A stretch of DNA of 24,311 nt, from assembly GCA_031428675.1 (NCBI GenBank), contig JANOYC010000150.1, positions 1-24,311 on the forward strand, written 5' to 3'. A program made the translations under genes and the position numbers. Shown one piece after another: positions 7,337-14,256 of this stretch (its first letter is position 1; each line of letters begins with the position of its first letter). Source of the DNA: JANOYC01 sp031428675. GTDB lineage: Bacteria > Actinomycetota > Actinomycetes > Actinomycetales > Microbacteriaceae. The notes beneath the pieces were generated by a model that saw only the letters and a list, made by a program, of their open reading frames with translations, was not told the DNA's origin and searched no databases.

Positions 7337-7350
7337 TGACATCGTTGTCA
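7337..7350. promoter_or_regulatory. LacI-type operator
   Basis: TGACATCGTTGTCA is an inverted repeat with six of seven pairs symmetric around a central CG, the usual look of LacI-family sites. It starts about 8 nt after the -10 box, so it covers the expected transcription start of the transporter operon, a position where a bound repressor blocks initiation. Confidence 0.7.
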
Positions 7351-7381
7351 ACCCCTCCACACCAAACAAGGAGATTCGAAG

Positions 7382-8485
7382 ATGAATCGAACAGCATCAC
7401 GGCCGCTTCGCGGCAAACTGCTCATGATCGGCGCTGTCGCAGCGTCAACCGCCCTCGCCCTCACCGGCTGTTCCGGCTCGACCTCGGACGGCGGAAGCTC
7501 GTCCGATGGTGGTTCCGACGAAATCGGCGTGTCGCTGATCGTCAAGACCACGACGAACCCCTTCTTCATCGCCATGCAGAACGGTGCGAAAGACGCCGCA
7601 GCAGCGGAGGGCGTGAACCTCTCGCTCGCAGCAGGCAAGGAAGACGGCGACGAAGACACTCAAATCCAGGCCATCGAGAACGCGATCGCCAAGGGCGACG
7701 CCGGCATCCTGATCACCCCGACCGGCCCCGCAGTCGAAGACGCCATGGTTAAGGCGCGCGACGCCGGACTCTTCGTCATCGCGCTCGACACCCCTCCCGG
7801 CAACCCCGACGCCGTCGACATCACCTTCGCGACGGACAACCGCCTCGCGGGCCAACTGATCGGTGAGTGGACCGCTGCCCAGCTGGGTGGCGAGAAGGCC
7901 GTCATCGCACTGCTCGACCTCTTCGACGACAAGGTCGTCTCGGTCGACTACGACCGCGACCAGGGGTTCCTGCAGGGAATGGGCATTGACGTCGCCGACG
8001 AGAACAAGAACGGTGACGAGGCCAAGACCGGAAGTTACAGCGGCGGCGAGTACGAAATCGTCGGAAGCGCGTCTACGAACGGCGCCGAAGACGGCGGCCG
8101 CACGGGCATGGAGACCCTCCTGTCGAAGAACTCCGACATCAACGTGGTGTACACGATCAATGAGCCGGCAGCATTCGGCGCCTACCAGGCGCTCAAGGCC
8201 GCAGGCAAGGAAGCCTCGACGCTCATCGTTTCGGTCGACGGCGGATGCGCCGGCGTCGGTAACGTCGCTGACGGCATCATCGGTGCTACCAGCCAGCAGT
8301 ACCCCGTCAAGATGGCGGAACTCGGTGTCAAGGCGATCGTGGATCTTGTGAAGACGGGCAAGAAGCCCGAGGTCACGCCCGGCCTCGACTTCTTCAACAC
8401 CGGTGTCGCGCTCATCACCGACAAGCCAGCCGACGGAGTCGACAGCATTGACTCGGCCGCGGGCCTGGACATCTGCTGGGGCTAA
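7382..8485 (+). CDS. frcB: Sugar ABC transporter substrate-binding lipoprotein (FrcB-like)
   Basis: A 367-aa lipid-anchored sugar-binding protein of the type 1 periplasmic-binding fold. Residues 1-30 form a lipoprotein signal peptide with lipobox LTGC (Cys30), followed by a Ser/Gly/Asp linker. The mature domain has EIGVSLIVKTTTNPFFIAMQNGAKDAA, NAIAKGDAGILITPTGPAVEDAMVKARDAGLFVIALDTPPG, ATDNRLAGQLIGEWTA and VVYTINEPAAFGAYQALKAAGKE, as in fructose/ribose/xylose binding proteins. The overall look and the single-domain ATPase downstream fit the FrcBCA fructose system best. AAGGAG (7368-7373) is 8 nt before the ATG. It is the first gene of the operon, controlled by the upstream promoter and LacI-type operator. 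Confidence 0.9.
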   Translation: MNRTASRPLRGKLLMIGAVAASTALALTGCSGSTSDGGSSSDGGSDEIGVSLIVKTTTNPFFIAMQNGAKDAAAAEGVNLSLAAGKEDGDEDTQIQAIENAIAKGDAGILITPTGPAVEDAMVKARDAGLFVIALDTPPGNPDAVDITFATDNRLAGQLIGEWTAAQLGGEKAVIALLDLFDDKVVSVDYDRDQGFLQGMGIDVADENKNGDEAKTGSYSGGEYEIVGSASTNGAEDGGRTGMETLLSKNSDINVVYTINEPAAFGAYQALKAAGKEASTLIVSVDGGCAGVGNVADGIIGATSQQYPVKMAELGVKAIVDLVKTGKKPEVTPGLDFFNTGVALITDKPADGVDSIDSAAGLDICWG

Positions 8486-8497
8486 TTCCCACACATA

Positions 8498-8532
8498 GCG
8501 GAGGCGCACGCCTATCCGGCGGGCGCCTCCGC
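8498..8532 (+). terminator. Intercistronic hairpin after the binding-protein gene
   Basis: Perfect 10-bp stem GCGGAGGCGC / GCGCCTCCGC (8498-8507 with 8523-8532) and a 15-nt loop that can itself fold. No T-run follows. It lies 12 nt after the binding-protein stop and 40 nt before the permease start. Such hairpins often protect the upstream mRNA or reduce read-through so that more binding protein than membrane protein is made; either is an inference. Confidence 0.6.
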
Positions 8533-8572
8533 GCACCATAATCGAGCTAATCCCCAACGACGAGGAGCAATC

Positions 8573-9619
8573 GTGAACAGTCCCATCAAAGTTTCCACAC
8601 CGTCTCGGGGCGGGGGTGAGCTGGCTGGCGAATTCACCGATCGGCGCAAATCCCCACTCGCCCGTCTCCGAGCGCTCATGCACAAATACCCGGCGCTCAG
8701 CCCCGCTGTCGTTCTGGTGATCGCGGTCATCATCTTCGGCCTGCTGAACGAGCGCTTTTTATTCCCGTCGAATCTGTCGCTGATCACGCAACAAGTCGCG
8801 GTCGTCGGAACGCTAGCCGTCGCACAGACGCTCGTCATCCTCACCGCGGGAATCGACCTCTCCGTCGGTGCCATCATGGCTCTCGCATCCATGGTCATCG
8901 CGCAAACGGCGGTTAACAACGGCGTCCCCGCGCCCGTCGCGCTACTGGCCGGACTCATCGTCGGACTCGCGGCTGGCGCACTCAACGGTGCTCTTGTCAC
9001 GCGTCTCAAGCTGCCACCGTTCATCGTGACGCTCGGCACGCTCAACATCTTCATCGCGATCACCCTGCTGTATTCGGGTGGCGCCACCGTGCGCGGCGGC
9101 GAGATGCCCGAGTCGCTCCCGTGGACGGGAACGACCTTCAGCCTCGCGGGCGTCAACATCTCCATCGGTGTGATCATGATGCTCCTGCTCTACGTCGTTA
9201 TTGCGTTCATCCTCGGCAAGACCGCATGGGGCCGTCACGTCTACGCGGTCGGCGACGACAAAGAAGCTGCGCGCCTCGCCGGTATCCAGGTGAACAAGGT
9301 GCTCATGAGCGTCTACCTCGCCGCCGGTGCAATCTTCGCGATCGGCGCGTGGATCCAGATCGGTCGTAGCAACGCTGCGAGCCCGAACGCCGGAGCTGAC
9401 CTCAACCTCGACTCGATCACCGCAGTAGTGATCGGCGGCACAAGCCTCTTCGGCGGTCGCGGAATCATCTGGGGCACCCTGCTCGGTGCGCTCATCGTCG
9501 GTGTGTTCCGCAACGGGCTTTCGCTCGCCGGACTCGACGTTCTCTACCAGACGTTGGCTGTCGGCGTCCTGGTCATCCTCGCTGTTTCGATCGACCAGTG
9601 GATCCGGAAGGCACGCTAA
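8573..9619 (+). CDS. frcC: Sugar ABC transporter permease (FrcC-like)
   Basis: A 348-aa inner-membrane permease of the BPD_transp_2 family (RbsC/FrcC/XylH type). About 40 polar N-terminal residues precede the first membrane segment SPAVVLVIAVIIFGLLN. The hallmark GIDLSVGAIMALASMVIA follows, then several hydrophobic segments. The cytoplasmic coupling loop before ATPase contact is AVGDDKEAARLAGIQVNKV, and the family block AVVIGGTSLFGGRG is present near the C-terminus. The start is GTG 8573 with GAGGAG 5 nt upstream. Its TAA shares one base with the ATG of the ATPase gene, so the two are translationally coupled. Confidence 0.92.
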   Translation: MNSPIKVSTPSRGGGELAGEFTDRRKSPLARLRALMHKYPALSPAVVLVIAVIIFGLLNERFLFPSNLSLITQQVAVVGTLAVAQTLVILTAGIDLSVGAIMALASMVIAQTAVNNGVPAPVALLAGLIVGLAAGALNGALVTRLKLPPFIVTLGTLNIFIAITLLYSGGATVRGGEMPESLPWTGTTFSLAGVNISIGVIMMLLLYVVIAFILGKTAWGRHVYAVGDDKEAARLAGIQVNKVLMSVYLAAGAIFAIGAWIQIGRSNAASPNAGADLNLDSITAVVIGGTSLFGGRGIIWGTLLGALIVGVFRNGLSLAGLDVLYQTLAVGVLVILAVSIDQWIRKAR

Positions 9620-10419
9620 TGACTCTCACTGACAATGCAGCCTCGTCGGCCCCCGCAGGCGCTCGCAGTCCCATCCTCGAAGCGAAGAACCTCGTCAAGA
9701 CCTACGGACACGTCGTCGGGCTCGACGGCGTAAGCCTGCAGCTCTACGCAGGCGAAGTGCTCGCCGTGATCGGCGACAACGGTGCCGGCAAGTCGACCCT
9801 GATCAAGTGCCTCACCGGCGCCGAGGTCCCTGACTCCGGAGACCTCATTCTCGAGGGCAAGAAGGTGCACTTCAAGGGCCCGCAGGAGGCACGCGCGCAC
9901 GGCATCGAAACCGTGTATCAGAACCTCGCGGTCTCGCCTGCGCTCGACGTCGCATCCAACCTGTATCTCGGTCGGGAAGAGCGTCGCAAGGGCATTCTCG
10001 GCTCGGTATTCCGGATGCTCGACACCGCCGGGATGCGAAAGCGCTCGACCGAAGAGCTGAAGCGCCTCGGCATCTCCACCTTGCAAGACGTGACGGTGGC
10101 GGTTGAGAACCTCTCGGGTGGACAGCGGCAGGCCGTGGCGGTTGCTCGCGCCGCAGCGTTCGGCTCGAAAGTCGTCGTGCTCGACGAACCGACGGCAGCG
10201 CTCGGAGTGCGCGAATCCAATCAAGTGCTCGAGATGGTCAAGAGGCTGCGTGACGAAGGCATCCCTGTGGTTCTCATCAGCCACAACATGCCGCACGTCT
10301 TCGAGGTGGCTGACCGGATTCATATTCAGCGTCTCGGAAAGTGTGCAGGCGTGATTACGCCGAACTCGCATGACAAGACCGAGGCGGTCGCGATCATGAC
10401 CGGCGCGACGACGCTGTAA
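9619..10419 (+). CDS. frcA: Sugar ABC transporter ATP-binding protein (FrcA-like)
   Basis: A 266-aa ATPase with a single ABC domain: Walker A GDNGAGKST (52-60), Q-loop region VYQNLA (about 99-104), signature LSGGQ (165-169), Walker B VVVLDE (185-190) and switch His in ISHNM. Most ribose/xylose-type ATPases have two fused domains and about 500 aa; FrcA of the Sinorhizobium fructose system has one, which supports the fructose assignment. Two copies would pair with the permease. The start is ATG 9619-9621, overlapping the permease stop by one base, with GGAAGG upstream inside the permease gene. An in-frame ATG seven codons earlier is less likely. Confidence 0.92.
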   Translation: MTLTDNAASSAPAGARSPILEAKNLVKTYGHVVGLDGVSLQLYAGEVLAVIGDNGAGKSTLIKCLTGAEVPDSGDLILEGKKVHFKGPQEARAHGIETVYQNLAVSPALDVASNLYLGREERRKGILGSVFRMLDTAGMRKRSTEELKRLGISTLQDVTVAVENLSGGQRQAVAVARAAAFGSKVVVLDEPTAALGVRESNQVLEMVKRLRDEGIPVVLISHNMPHVFEVADRIHIQRLGKCAGVITPNSHDKTEAVAIMTGATTL

Positions 10420-10421
10420 TC

Positions 10422-10715
10422 ATGCAGACCGCCCTCTTCGCGCGATTCACTGCGCGGGCCGGTGCGGAGTCGAAGGTGCACGATTTGGTTGCCGGGCTCA
10501 CCGCGCGAGTGCGCACCGAGCCCGGCAACCTTGTGTTTGACCCGTCGACTCTTGCCGGCGACGAGCGATCATGGTTCGTCTACGAGGTGTATGCGAACGA
10601 CGCCGCCTTCGCCGAGCACATCGGCGCGGACTACTCGGCGGAGTTCAACGCCGCCCTCGCGCCGCTGATCGAGGAACCGTCGTCACAGCTGACCTGGCTC
10701 ACGTTGGTCGCCTAA
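10422..10715 (+). CDS. ABM-fold monooxygenase-like protein
   Basis: A 97-aa protein of the antibiotic biosynthesis monooxygenase fold (dimeric alpha-beta barrel; putative quinol monooxygenase type). Motifs are LFARFTARAGAESKVHDLVAGLTARVRTEPGNLVFD, SWFVYEVYANDAAFAEHIGADYSAEFNAAL and SSQLTWLTL. These small proteins act on quinones or are of unknown role. It starts 2 nt after the ATPase stop and therefore looks like the last gene of the sugar-transport operon. Why such a protein travels with a sugar transporter is unclear; a link to the flavin-dependent oxidoreductase (4219-5232) of the divergent transcript is possible but speculative. Confidence 0.85.
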   Translation: MQTALFARFTARAGAESKVHDLVAGLTARVRTEPGNLVFDPSTLAGDERSWFVYEVYANDAAFAEHIGADYSAEFNAALAPLIEEPSSQLTWLTLVA

Positions 10716-10740
10716 CCCGCCTGGCCCTGCGCATCCTGTC

Positions 10741-10770
10741 CGCTCGTCCGTTCTCGTCCGTTCTCGTCCG
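10741..10770 (+). repeat. 10-bp tandem repeat, three copies
   Basis: CGCTCGTCCG followed by two exact TTCTCGTCCG units, directly before the inverted repeat downstream of the monooxygenase gene. Function unknown. Confidence 0.7.
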
Positions 10771-10849
10771 AAATTCAGGCACGCGCGCACGCCACGCCGG
10801 CGTGGACATGTCGCCACGCCGACGCGTCTGCCGCGCTGCCTGAATTTCG
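10769..10849. terminator. Long inverted repeat, probable bidirectional terminator
   Basis: Perfect 13-bp arms CGAAATTCAGGCA (10769-10781) and TGCCTGAATTTCG (10837-10849) enclose a GC-rich interior with a perfect 14-bp palindrome CCACGCCGGCGTGG (10792-10805). It lies between two convergent genes, so it could end both transcripts. The long interior and lack of a T-run also fit a small palindromic repeat element; a genome-wide count would separate these. Confidence 0.55.
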
Positions 10850-10886
10850 TGCAGGAGAACGCGGGCTAGGGCTTGCGCTCGACGGG

Positions 10887-11861
10887 TTAGTTGGTGTCGG
10901 CTGTGTCCGCGGGTGCGGGTGCGGCGGCGTCCGCGGGTGCGGCGGTGTCCGCGCGTGCGGGGGTGTCCGCGGGCGCGGGCACCGCGGGGGAGCGGCGGCT
11001 GCGGCGACGGATAAGCACTATCGTCACGGCCGTCAATATGCCGAGCAGCACCAGCCACGGTGTCAGCACTCCGAGTAGCACCACGAGCCCGGAGAAGAAC
11101 GCCACCAAGGCGGCCCAACCGGTGACGATACCCGACCAGAAGGTGTCAGGGGTGACGGCCGGGGCATCCTCGACGGAACCGAAAGTGACTGTGATCGTCG
11201 ACAACGACACCTGGTCGGTGAGATAGCGGCGCTGACTCTCCAGGCTTTCCAATTGGCCTTGTCGTTCGGAAATCGCACTCTCCAGCTTGATCAGGGTGTC
11301 GGTGTCCGTTGCCGTCGAGAGCAGTCCTATGAGTCGATCGAGGGATGCCGACAAGGCCCGAATACGCGCGTCCAGATCCTGCGCCTCCGTCGTCACGTCT
11401 GTTGTCGACAGATTGAGCTCCTGCACGGTGCCGAGAGCGCGCAACTTGTCGAGGGTCGCGTCGAGGGAGTCCACGGGCAGGCGCAGAGTCAGTACCGCGC
11501 TTCCCTTGTTGCCTGTGGTCGCCGCGTATTCTGTGCGGCTGTCGACGCGACCGCCGACAGACGTCGTGATGCGCGTTGCTTCGGCCGCGGCGTCGAACGG
11601 GTCATCGACAGTGATGGACATGTAGCCCGTCTTGATGACCTCACGGTCGGCATCTGACGTCGATTGCTCGCTCACGCTGGGCGCGCCCTCGTCGGGCTTG
11701 ACCTCGCCGGGCTCGACCCCGCCGTCGACTGCCGCGTCTCGGCCCTCGGAGATACCGCCACCGCTACTGCTGTCGGTGGGGGAAACGACGGAACCAGCTG
11801 AGCAACCGCCCAGGGACAATGCCGCCGCCACGGCTATCGTCGCCATCACTATTCGCCTCAT
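10887..11861 (-). CDS. DUF4349 lipoprotein
   Basis: A 324-aa envelope protein of the DUF4349 family. It starts with a lipoprotein signal peptide (MRRIVMATIAVAAALSLGGC, lipobox Cys20), then a Ser/Gly/Glu-rich linker. The DUF4349 domain runs about residues 70-235: VIKTGYMSITVDDPFDAAAEATRI, LTLRLPVDSLDATLDKLRALG, and a predicted coiled coil around LDARIRALSASLDRLIGLLS to ERQGQLESLESQRRYLTDQVS. A hydrophobic stretch (WAALVAFFSGLVVLLGVLTPWLVLLGILTAVTIVLI) then forms one or two membrane segments, followed by basic residues RRRSRRS and a repetitive Ala/Pro/Asp/Thr tail. Function is unknown; members look like envelope-anchored proteins. The ATG at 11861 is preferred because the signal peptide begins there and a TANNNT hexamer lies 6 nt upstream. 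The frame is open upstream to 12194 but that part is repetitive and has no RBS. Confidence 0.88.
   Translation of the reverse strand: MRRIVMATIAVAAALSLGGCSAGSVVSPTDSSSGGGISEGRDAAVDGGVEPGEVKPDEGAPSVSEQSTSDADREVIKTGYMSITVDDPFDAAAEATRITTSVGGRVDSRTEYAATTGNKGSAVLTLRLPVDSLDATLDKLRALGTVQELNLSTTDVTTEAQDLDARIRALSASLDRLIGLLSTATDTDTLIKLESAISERQGQLESLESQRRYLTDQVSLSTITVTFGSVEDAPAVTPDTFWSGIVTGWAALVAFFSGLVVLLGVLTPWLVLLGILTAVTIVLIRRRSRRSPAVPAPADTPARADTAAPADAAAPAPADTADTN
10903..10980 (-). repeat. In-frame 18-bp repeats in the DUF4349 C-terminus
   Basis: One 24-bp and three 18-bp degenerate units based on GTGTCCGCGGGTGCGG (plus-strand reading). They encode Ala/Pro/Asp/Thr hexapeptides in the tail after the membrane segment. 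The copy number may vary between strains by slippage. Confidence 0.7.
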
Positions 11862-11867
11862 GCAAAC

Positions 11868-11873
11868 ACGGTA
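11868..11873 (-). promoter_or_regulatory. -10 hexamer of the DUF4349 gene, leaderless arrangement
   Basis: On the minus strand TACCGT is followed by 6 nt and the ATG at 11861. No Shine-Dalgarno is visible, so a leaderless transcript is likely. Confidence 0.45.
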
Positions 11874-11980
11874 CGAGCGGATTGGCGTGTGCACCACCCA
11901 ACATTTTGCACAATTCGAGCGTCTGAACCGTGTTACCCGGCCCGCTAGAACTGCTCGCACCGAAGGGCAGGTTGATGCCG

Positions 11981-12054
11981 CGAGGGGACGACTGCGAGGG
12001 GGCACGGATGCGAGGGCACGGATGCGAGGGCACGTATGGGAGGGGGCACGGATG
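11981..12054. repeat. Five tandem 14-16 bp repeats
   Basis: Units at 11981-11994, 11995-12010, 12011-12024, 12025-12038 and 12039-12054 follow the pattern CGAGGG(GG)CACGGATG, the first being the most diverged. There are no spacers. They lie in the gap upstream of the DUF4349 gene and could be protein-binding sites or simple slippage repeats. Confidence 0.8.
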
Positions 12055-12064
12055 CGAGCGAAAC

Positions 12065-12307
12065 GGGGGTATGGCACCCCCCGGAAATACTCGCTGGATG
12101 GGGCGAGTTCCGCGTGTTTCCGCAGAAGACCCTCGAATTTCTGAGAATTCGATGAGTGGGTATGTATTTCTGATGCCCCCCGTTGTAGGGTCAAGGTACG
12201 TGTATGGGTGCACGCAAACGCCGCGCGATATCTTCGCAGGCGTAGCTCACCGTTCTTCGGGTGAATAGGTGAGCAGGTGAGAGGTCGGCATTGCCGGCCT
12301 CTCTTCC
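12065..12307 (+). ncRNA. Structured intergenic region, candidate small RNA
   Basis: This part of the 488-bp gene-free stretch is dense in possible RNA structure. It has two C6 tracts (12077-12082 and 12176-12181). Hairpins include GGGGGT/ACCCCC (12065-12070 with 12076-12081), ACTCGC/GCGAGT (12089-12094 with 12103-12108), TCGAATT/AATTCGA (12133-12139 with 12146-12152), CGCCGCG/CGCaGGCG (12219-12225 with 12235-12242), GCTCACC/GGTGAGC (12245-12251 with 12268-12274), then a terminator at 12279-12303. The hydrolase promoter appears to lie after the terminator, so this would be a separate transcript. Paired C6 tracts recall the actinobacterial 6C RNA, but here one tract can pair in a stem and the tracts are about 100 nt apart, so the match is weak. 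Start and strand are uncertain. Confidence 0.3.
12279..12303 (+). terminator. Rho-independent-type hairpin
   Basis: An 11-bp stem GAGAGGTCGGC / GCCGGCCTCTC with one T-G wobble and a 3-nt loop, followed by TTCCGTT. It ends the structured region and lies upstream of the hydrolase promoter, so it terminates something other than the hydrolase transcript. Confidence 0.65.
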
Positions 12308-12337
12308 GTTAACAGCAATACTGGCGGAGTAGGCGCC

Positions 12338-12343
12338 CATACT
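12338..12343 (+). promoter_or_regulatory. -10-like hexamer of the hydrolase gene
   Basis: CATACT ends 6 nt before the ATG at 12350, with no Shine-Dalgarno close to the start. It fits a leaderless start, though the first base deviates from TANNNT. Confidence 0.35.
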
Positions 12344-12349
12344 GGGCTC

Positions 12350-13186
12350 ATGGGGCTTCGTGAGTGGTGGCGCGCACGCCGAGCGCCGAGACTTCACATT
12401 GCGGCCGACCTCGGTGACGGTCCGATCGTCGTGCTTATCCACGGCATCGCGTCATCGTCGGTGACTTTCGATCGGCTCGTGCCGTTGCTCACGCCGAATC
12501 ACCGCGTGATCGCGATTGACCTCCTCGGCTTTGGTCGCTCTCCCTCTCCTCTTCGCGCCACGTACACGATCGAAGAACACGTCGCGGCCGTTCGCGAGAC
12601 CCTCCGGACGTTGCGACTGCGCGAACCGTTCGTGCTGGTCGGCCATTCAATGGGAGCGCTCATTGCGAGTCGTTACGCCGCCGAGAACGCGGCGCGGCTG
12701 CGGCGACTCATTCTGGTTAGCCCACCCATCTACGTCGACCCCGACGCGCTCGGGGACAGACGCGATCGCGCGACCATGGACGTCTTCTTGCGCGCATACG
12801 AATTCCTTCGCTTGAACAAGGCATTCACGATGCTGAACGCCGAGTTTCTCGCACGACTGTCGCCGATCAAAGATGTGCTCGTCGTCTCCGAGGCCAATTG
12901 GGAGGCGTTCCGGCTGTCGCTCGAGAACGCGATCGAATCCCAGACCACGGTGAGCGACATCGCATCGGTGCGTGTGCCGGTCGACATTGTCTTCGGCGCG
13001 CTGGACCCATTCCTGGTGCCGGCCGGCCTCCGAATCGTCGAAACCATGCGTCACGTCACGATGCACCGAGTCGAGGTTAGCGATCATTTGGTGCGCAAGC
13101 GTATGGCCCGTGCGGTCGCGGCCGTCGTCGACGCCAGCACCGAGTCGGAGTCCTCGACCTCGCTGCCGGTGCTGCCAAGGTCATAG
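12350..13186 (+). CDS. Alpha/beta hydrolase
   Basis: A 278-aa alpha/beta-hydrolase-fold enzyme. The oxyanion-hole motif is LIHGIASSS (29-37), the nucleophile elbow GHSMG has Ser100 (98-102), the acid is Asp219 in FGALDPF and the base His246 in SDHLV, giving a complete Ser-Asp-His triad. GFGRSPSP (60-67) is the typical G-x-G-x-S loop. A helical cap domain spans about 125-200. Substrate cannot be told; esterases, lipases and dehalogenase-like enzymes share this layout, but the Ser nucleophile favours an ester or thioester substrate. There is no signal peptide, so it is cytosolic. It lies 48 bp before an aldo/keto reductase that seems to have its own promoter. Confidence 0.9.
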   Translation: MGLREWWRARRAPRLHIAADLGDGPIVVLIHGIASSSVTFDRLVPLLTPNHRVIAIDLLGFGRSPSPLRATYTIEEHVAAVRETLRTLRLREPFVLVGHSMGALIASRYAAENAARLRRLILVSPPIYVDPDALGDRRDRATMDVFLRAYEFLRLNKAFTMLNAEFLARLSPIKDVLVVSEANWEAFRLSLENAIESQTTVSDIASVRVPVDIVFGALDPFLVPAGLRIVETMRHVTMHRVEVSDHLVRKRMARAVAAVVDASTESESSTSLPVLPRS

Positions 13187-13221
13187 ACGCCGACGGCCGC
13201 GCACGATCGCAGGCTGCGACG

Positions 13222-13227
13222 TAGGCT
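13222..13227 (+). promoter_or_regulatory. -10 hexamer of the aldo/keto reductase gene, leaderless arrangement
   Basis: TAGGCT is followed by 7 nt and the ATG at 13235, with no Shine-Dalgarno. This spacing argues for the ATG at 13235 rather than the in-frame TTG at 13229. Confidence 0.45.
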
Positions 13228-13234
13228 GTTGCGC

Positions 13235-14221
13235 ATGCACCAGCGCACCCTGGGCCGAACCGGCCGATCCGTATCCGTCATCTCCCTCGGCACCTGGCAA
13301 CTCGGAGCTGATTGGGGTGACGTGAGCGAAGCGGTTGCCCACGCCATCCTCGACGCATCGGTCGACGCGGGAGTCACGATGTTCGATACCGCTGACGTTT
13401 ACGGAGACGGACGCAGTGAGTCGCTCATCGGCGACTACCTCGCCGACCGCCCAGAGCTCGACGTTTTCGTCGCGACCAAGATGGGGCGCCGCGAGGCGCA
13501 GGATCCGGCGAATTTCACCCTAGAGAACTTTCGGGCGTGGACCGATCGATCGCGCAGCAATCTGCGCGTCGACACCCTCGATCTCGTGCAGTTGCACTGC
13601 CCACCCTCTGCCGTATTCACGTCCCACGCGGTGTACGACGCTCTCGACACGCTCGTTGCCGACGGAGCCATCGCCAACTACGGCGTGAGCGTTGAGACCA
13701 CCGATCAAGCGCTCGCCGCGATCGCCCGCCCCGGAACGGCGAGCGTGCAGATCATCATGAACGCGTTCCGACTGAAGCCGCTCGACGAGGTGCTCCCGGC
13801 TGCCAAGGCAGCTGGCGTTGGCATCATCGCTCGTGTGCCGCTCGCGTCTGGTTTGCTCAGCGGCAAGTACACGAAAGACACCACCTTCGCAGCCAACGAC
13901 CACCGCAACTACAACCGCGACGGTTCGTCGTTCGACGTGGGGGAGACCTTCTCAGGCGTCGACTACGAGAAGGGACTCGCTGCCGCCGTGGAGTTCTCGG
14001 AGCTGGCGTCGTCGCGCGGACTCACGCCCGCGACGGCAGCGCTCGCCTGGGTCTCTCAGCTCGACGGTGTGAGCACGGTCATCCCCGGCGCGCGCTCAGT
14101 CGACCAGGCGCGGGCCAACGCTTCGGCCGGATCTGCACCGGAACTTGACCGGGAATTTCATGCCGCGGTGACCGAGTTGTACGACCGCTACTTCCGAGAG
14201 GCAGTTCACGCACGCTGGTAG
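13235..14221 (+). CDS. Aldo/keto reductase
   Basis: A 328-aa NADPH-dependent reductase of the aldo/keto reductase superfamily (TIM barrel), acting on aldehydes or ketones in the cytosol. The catalytic tetrad is visible: Asp51 and Tyr56 in FDTADVYGDG, Lys82 in ATKMG and His121 in LVQLHCPP. Later blocks are RVPLASGLLSGKYTKDTTF (as in the YajO/Tas-like group) and VSTVIPGARSVDQARANASA, the cofactor-binding end. The N-terminus RTLGRTGRSVSVISLGTWQLG is typical. The start is ATG 13235, supported by the hexamer 7 nt upstream. The substrate is unknown. It is convergent with the MFS gene over a strong hairpin. Confidence 0.93.
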   Translation: MHQRTLGRTGRSVSVISLGTWQLGADWGDVSEAVAHAILDASVDAGVTMFDTADVYGDGRSESLIGDYLADRPELDVFVATKMGRREAQDPANFTLENFRAWTDRSRSNLRVDTLDLVQLHCPPSAVFTSHAVYDALDTLVADGAIANYGVSVETTDQALAAIARPGTASVQIIMNAFRLKPLDEVLPAAKAAGVGIIARVPLASGLLSGKYTKDTTFAANDHRNYNRDGSSFDVGETFSGVDYEKGLAAAVEFSELASSRGLTPATAALAWVSQLDGVSTVIPGARSVDQARANASAGSAPELDREFHAAVTELYDRYFREAVHARW

Positions 14222-14228
14222 TCGCTCG

Positions 14229-14255
14229 CGGCGAACTCTCACGGGGAGTTCGCCG
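14229..14255. terminator. Bidirectional terminator hairpin
   Basis: Stem CGGCGAACTCTC / GGGAGTTCGCCG (12 pairs including one T-G wobble) with a 3-nt loop. It fills the 35-bp gap between convergent genes and can act in both directions. Confidence 0.75.
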
Positions 14256-14256
14256 A

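Noticed and set aside
7445..8683. Open frame of about 412 codons on the minus strand across the binding-protein gene
   Set aside because: Antisense to frcB, which has signal peptide, lipobox and domain evidence.
11981..12054. CRISPR array
   Set aside because: Repeats are 14-16 bp with no spacers and there are no cas genes.
11862..12194. N-terminal extension of the DUF4349 protein
   Set aside because: The open frame there encodes repeat-derived sequence upstream of a clear lipoprotein signal peptide and has no RBS.
12199..12242. c-di-GMP (GEMM) riboswitch suggested by CACGCAAA
   Set aside because: Only this short string matches; the conserved tetraloop, receptor and remaining core bases are absent.
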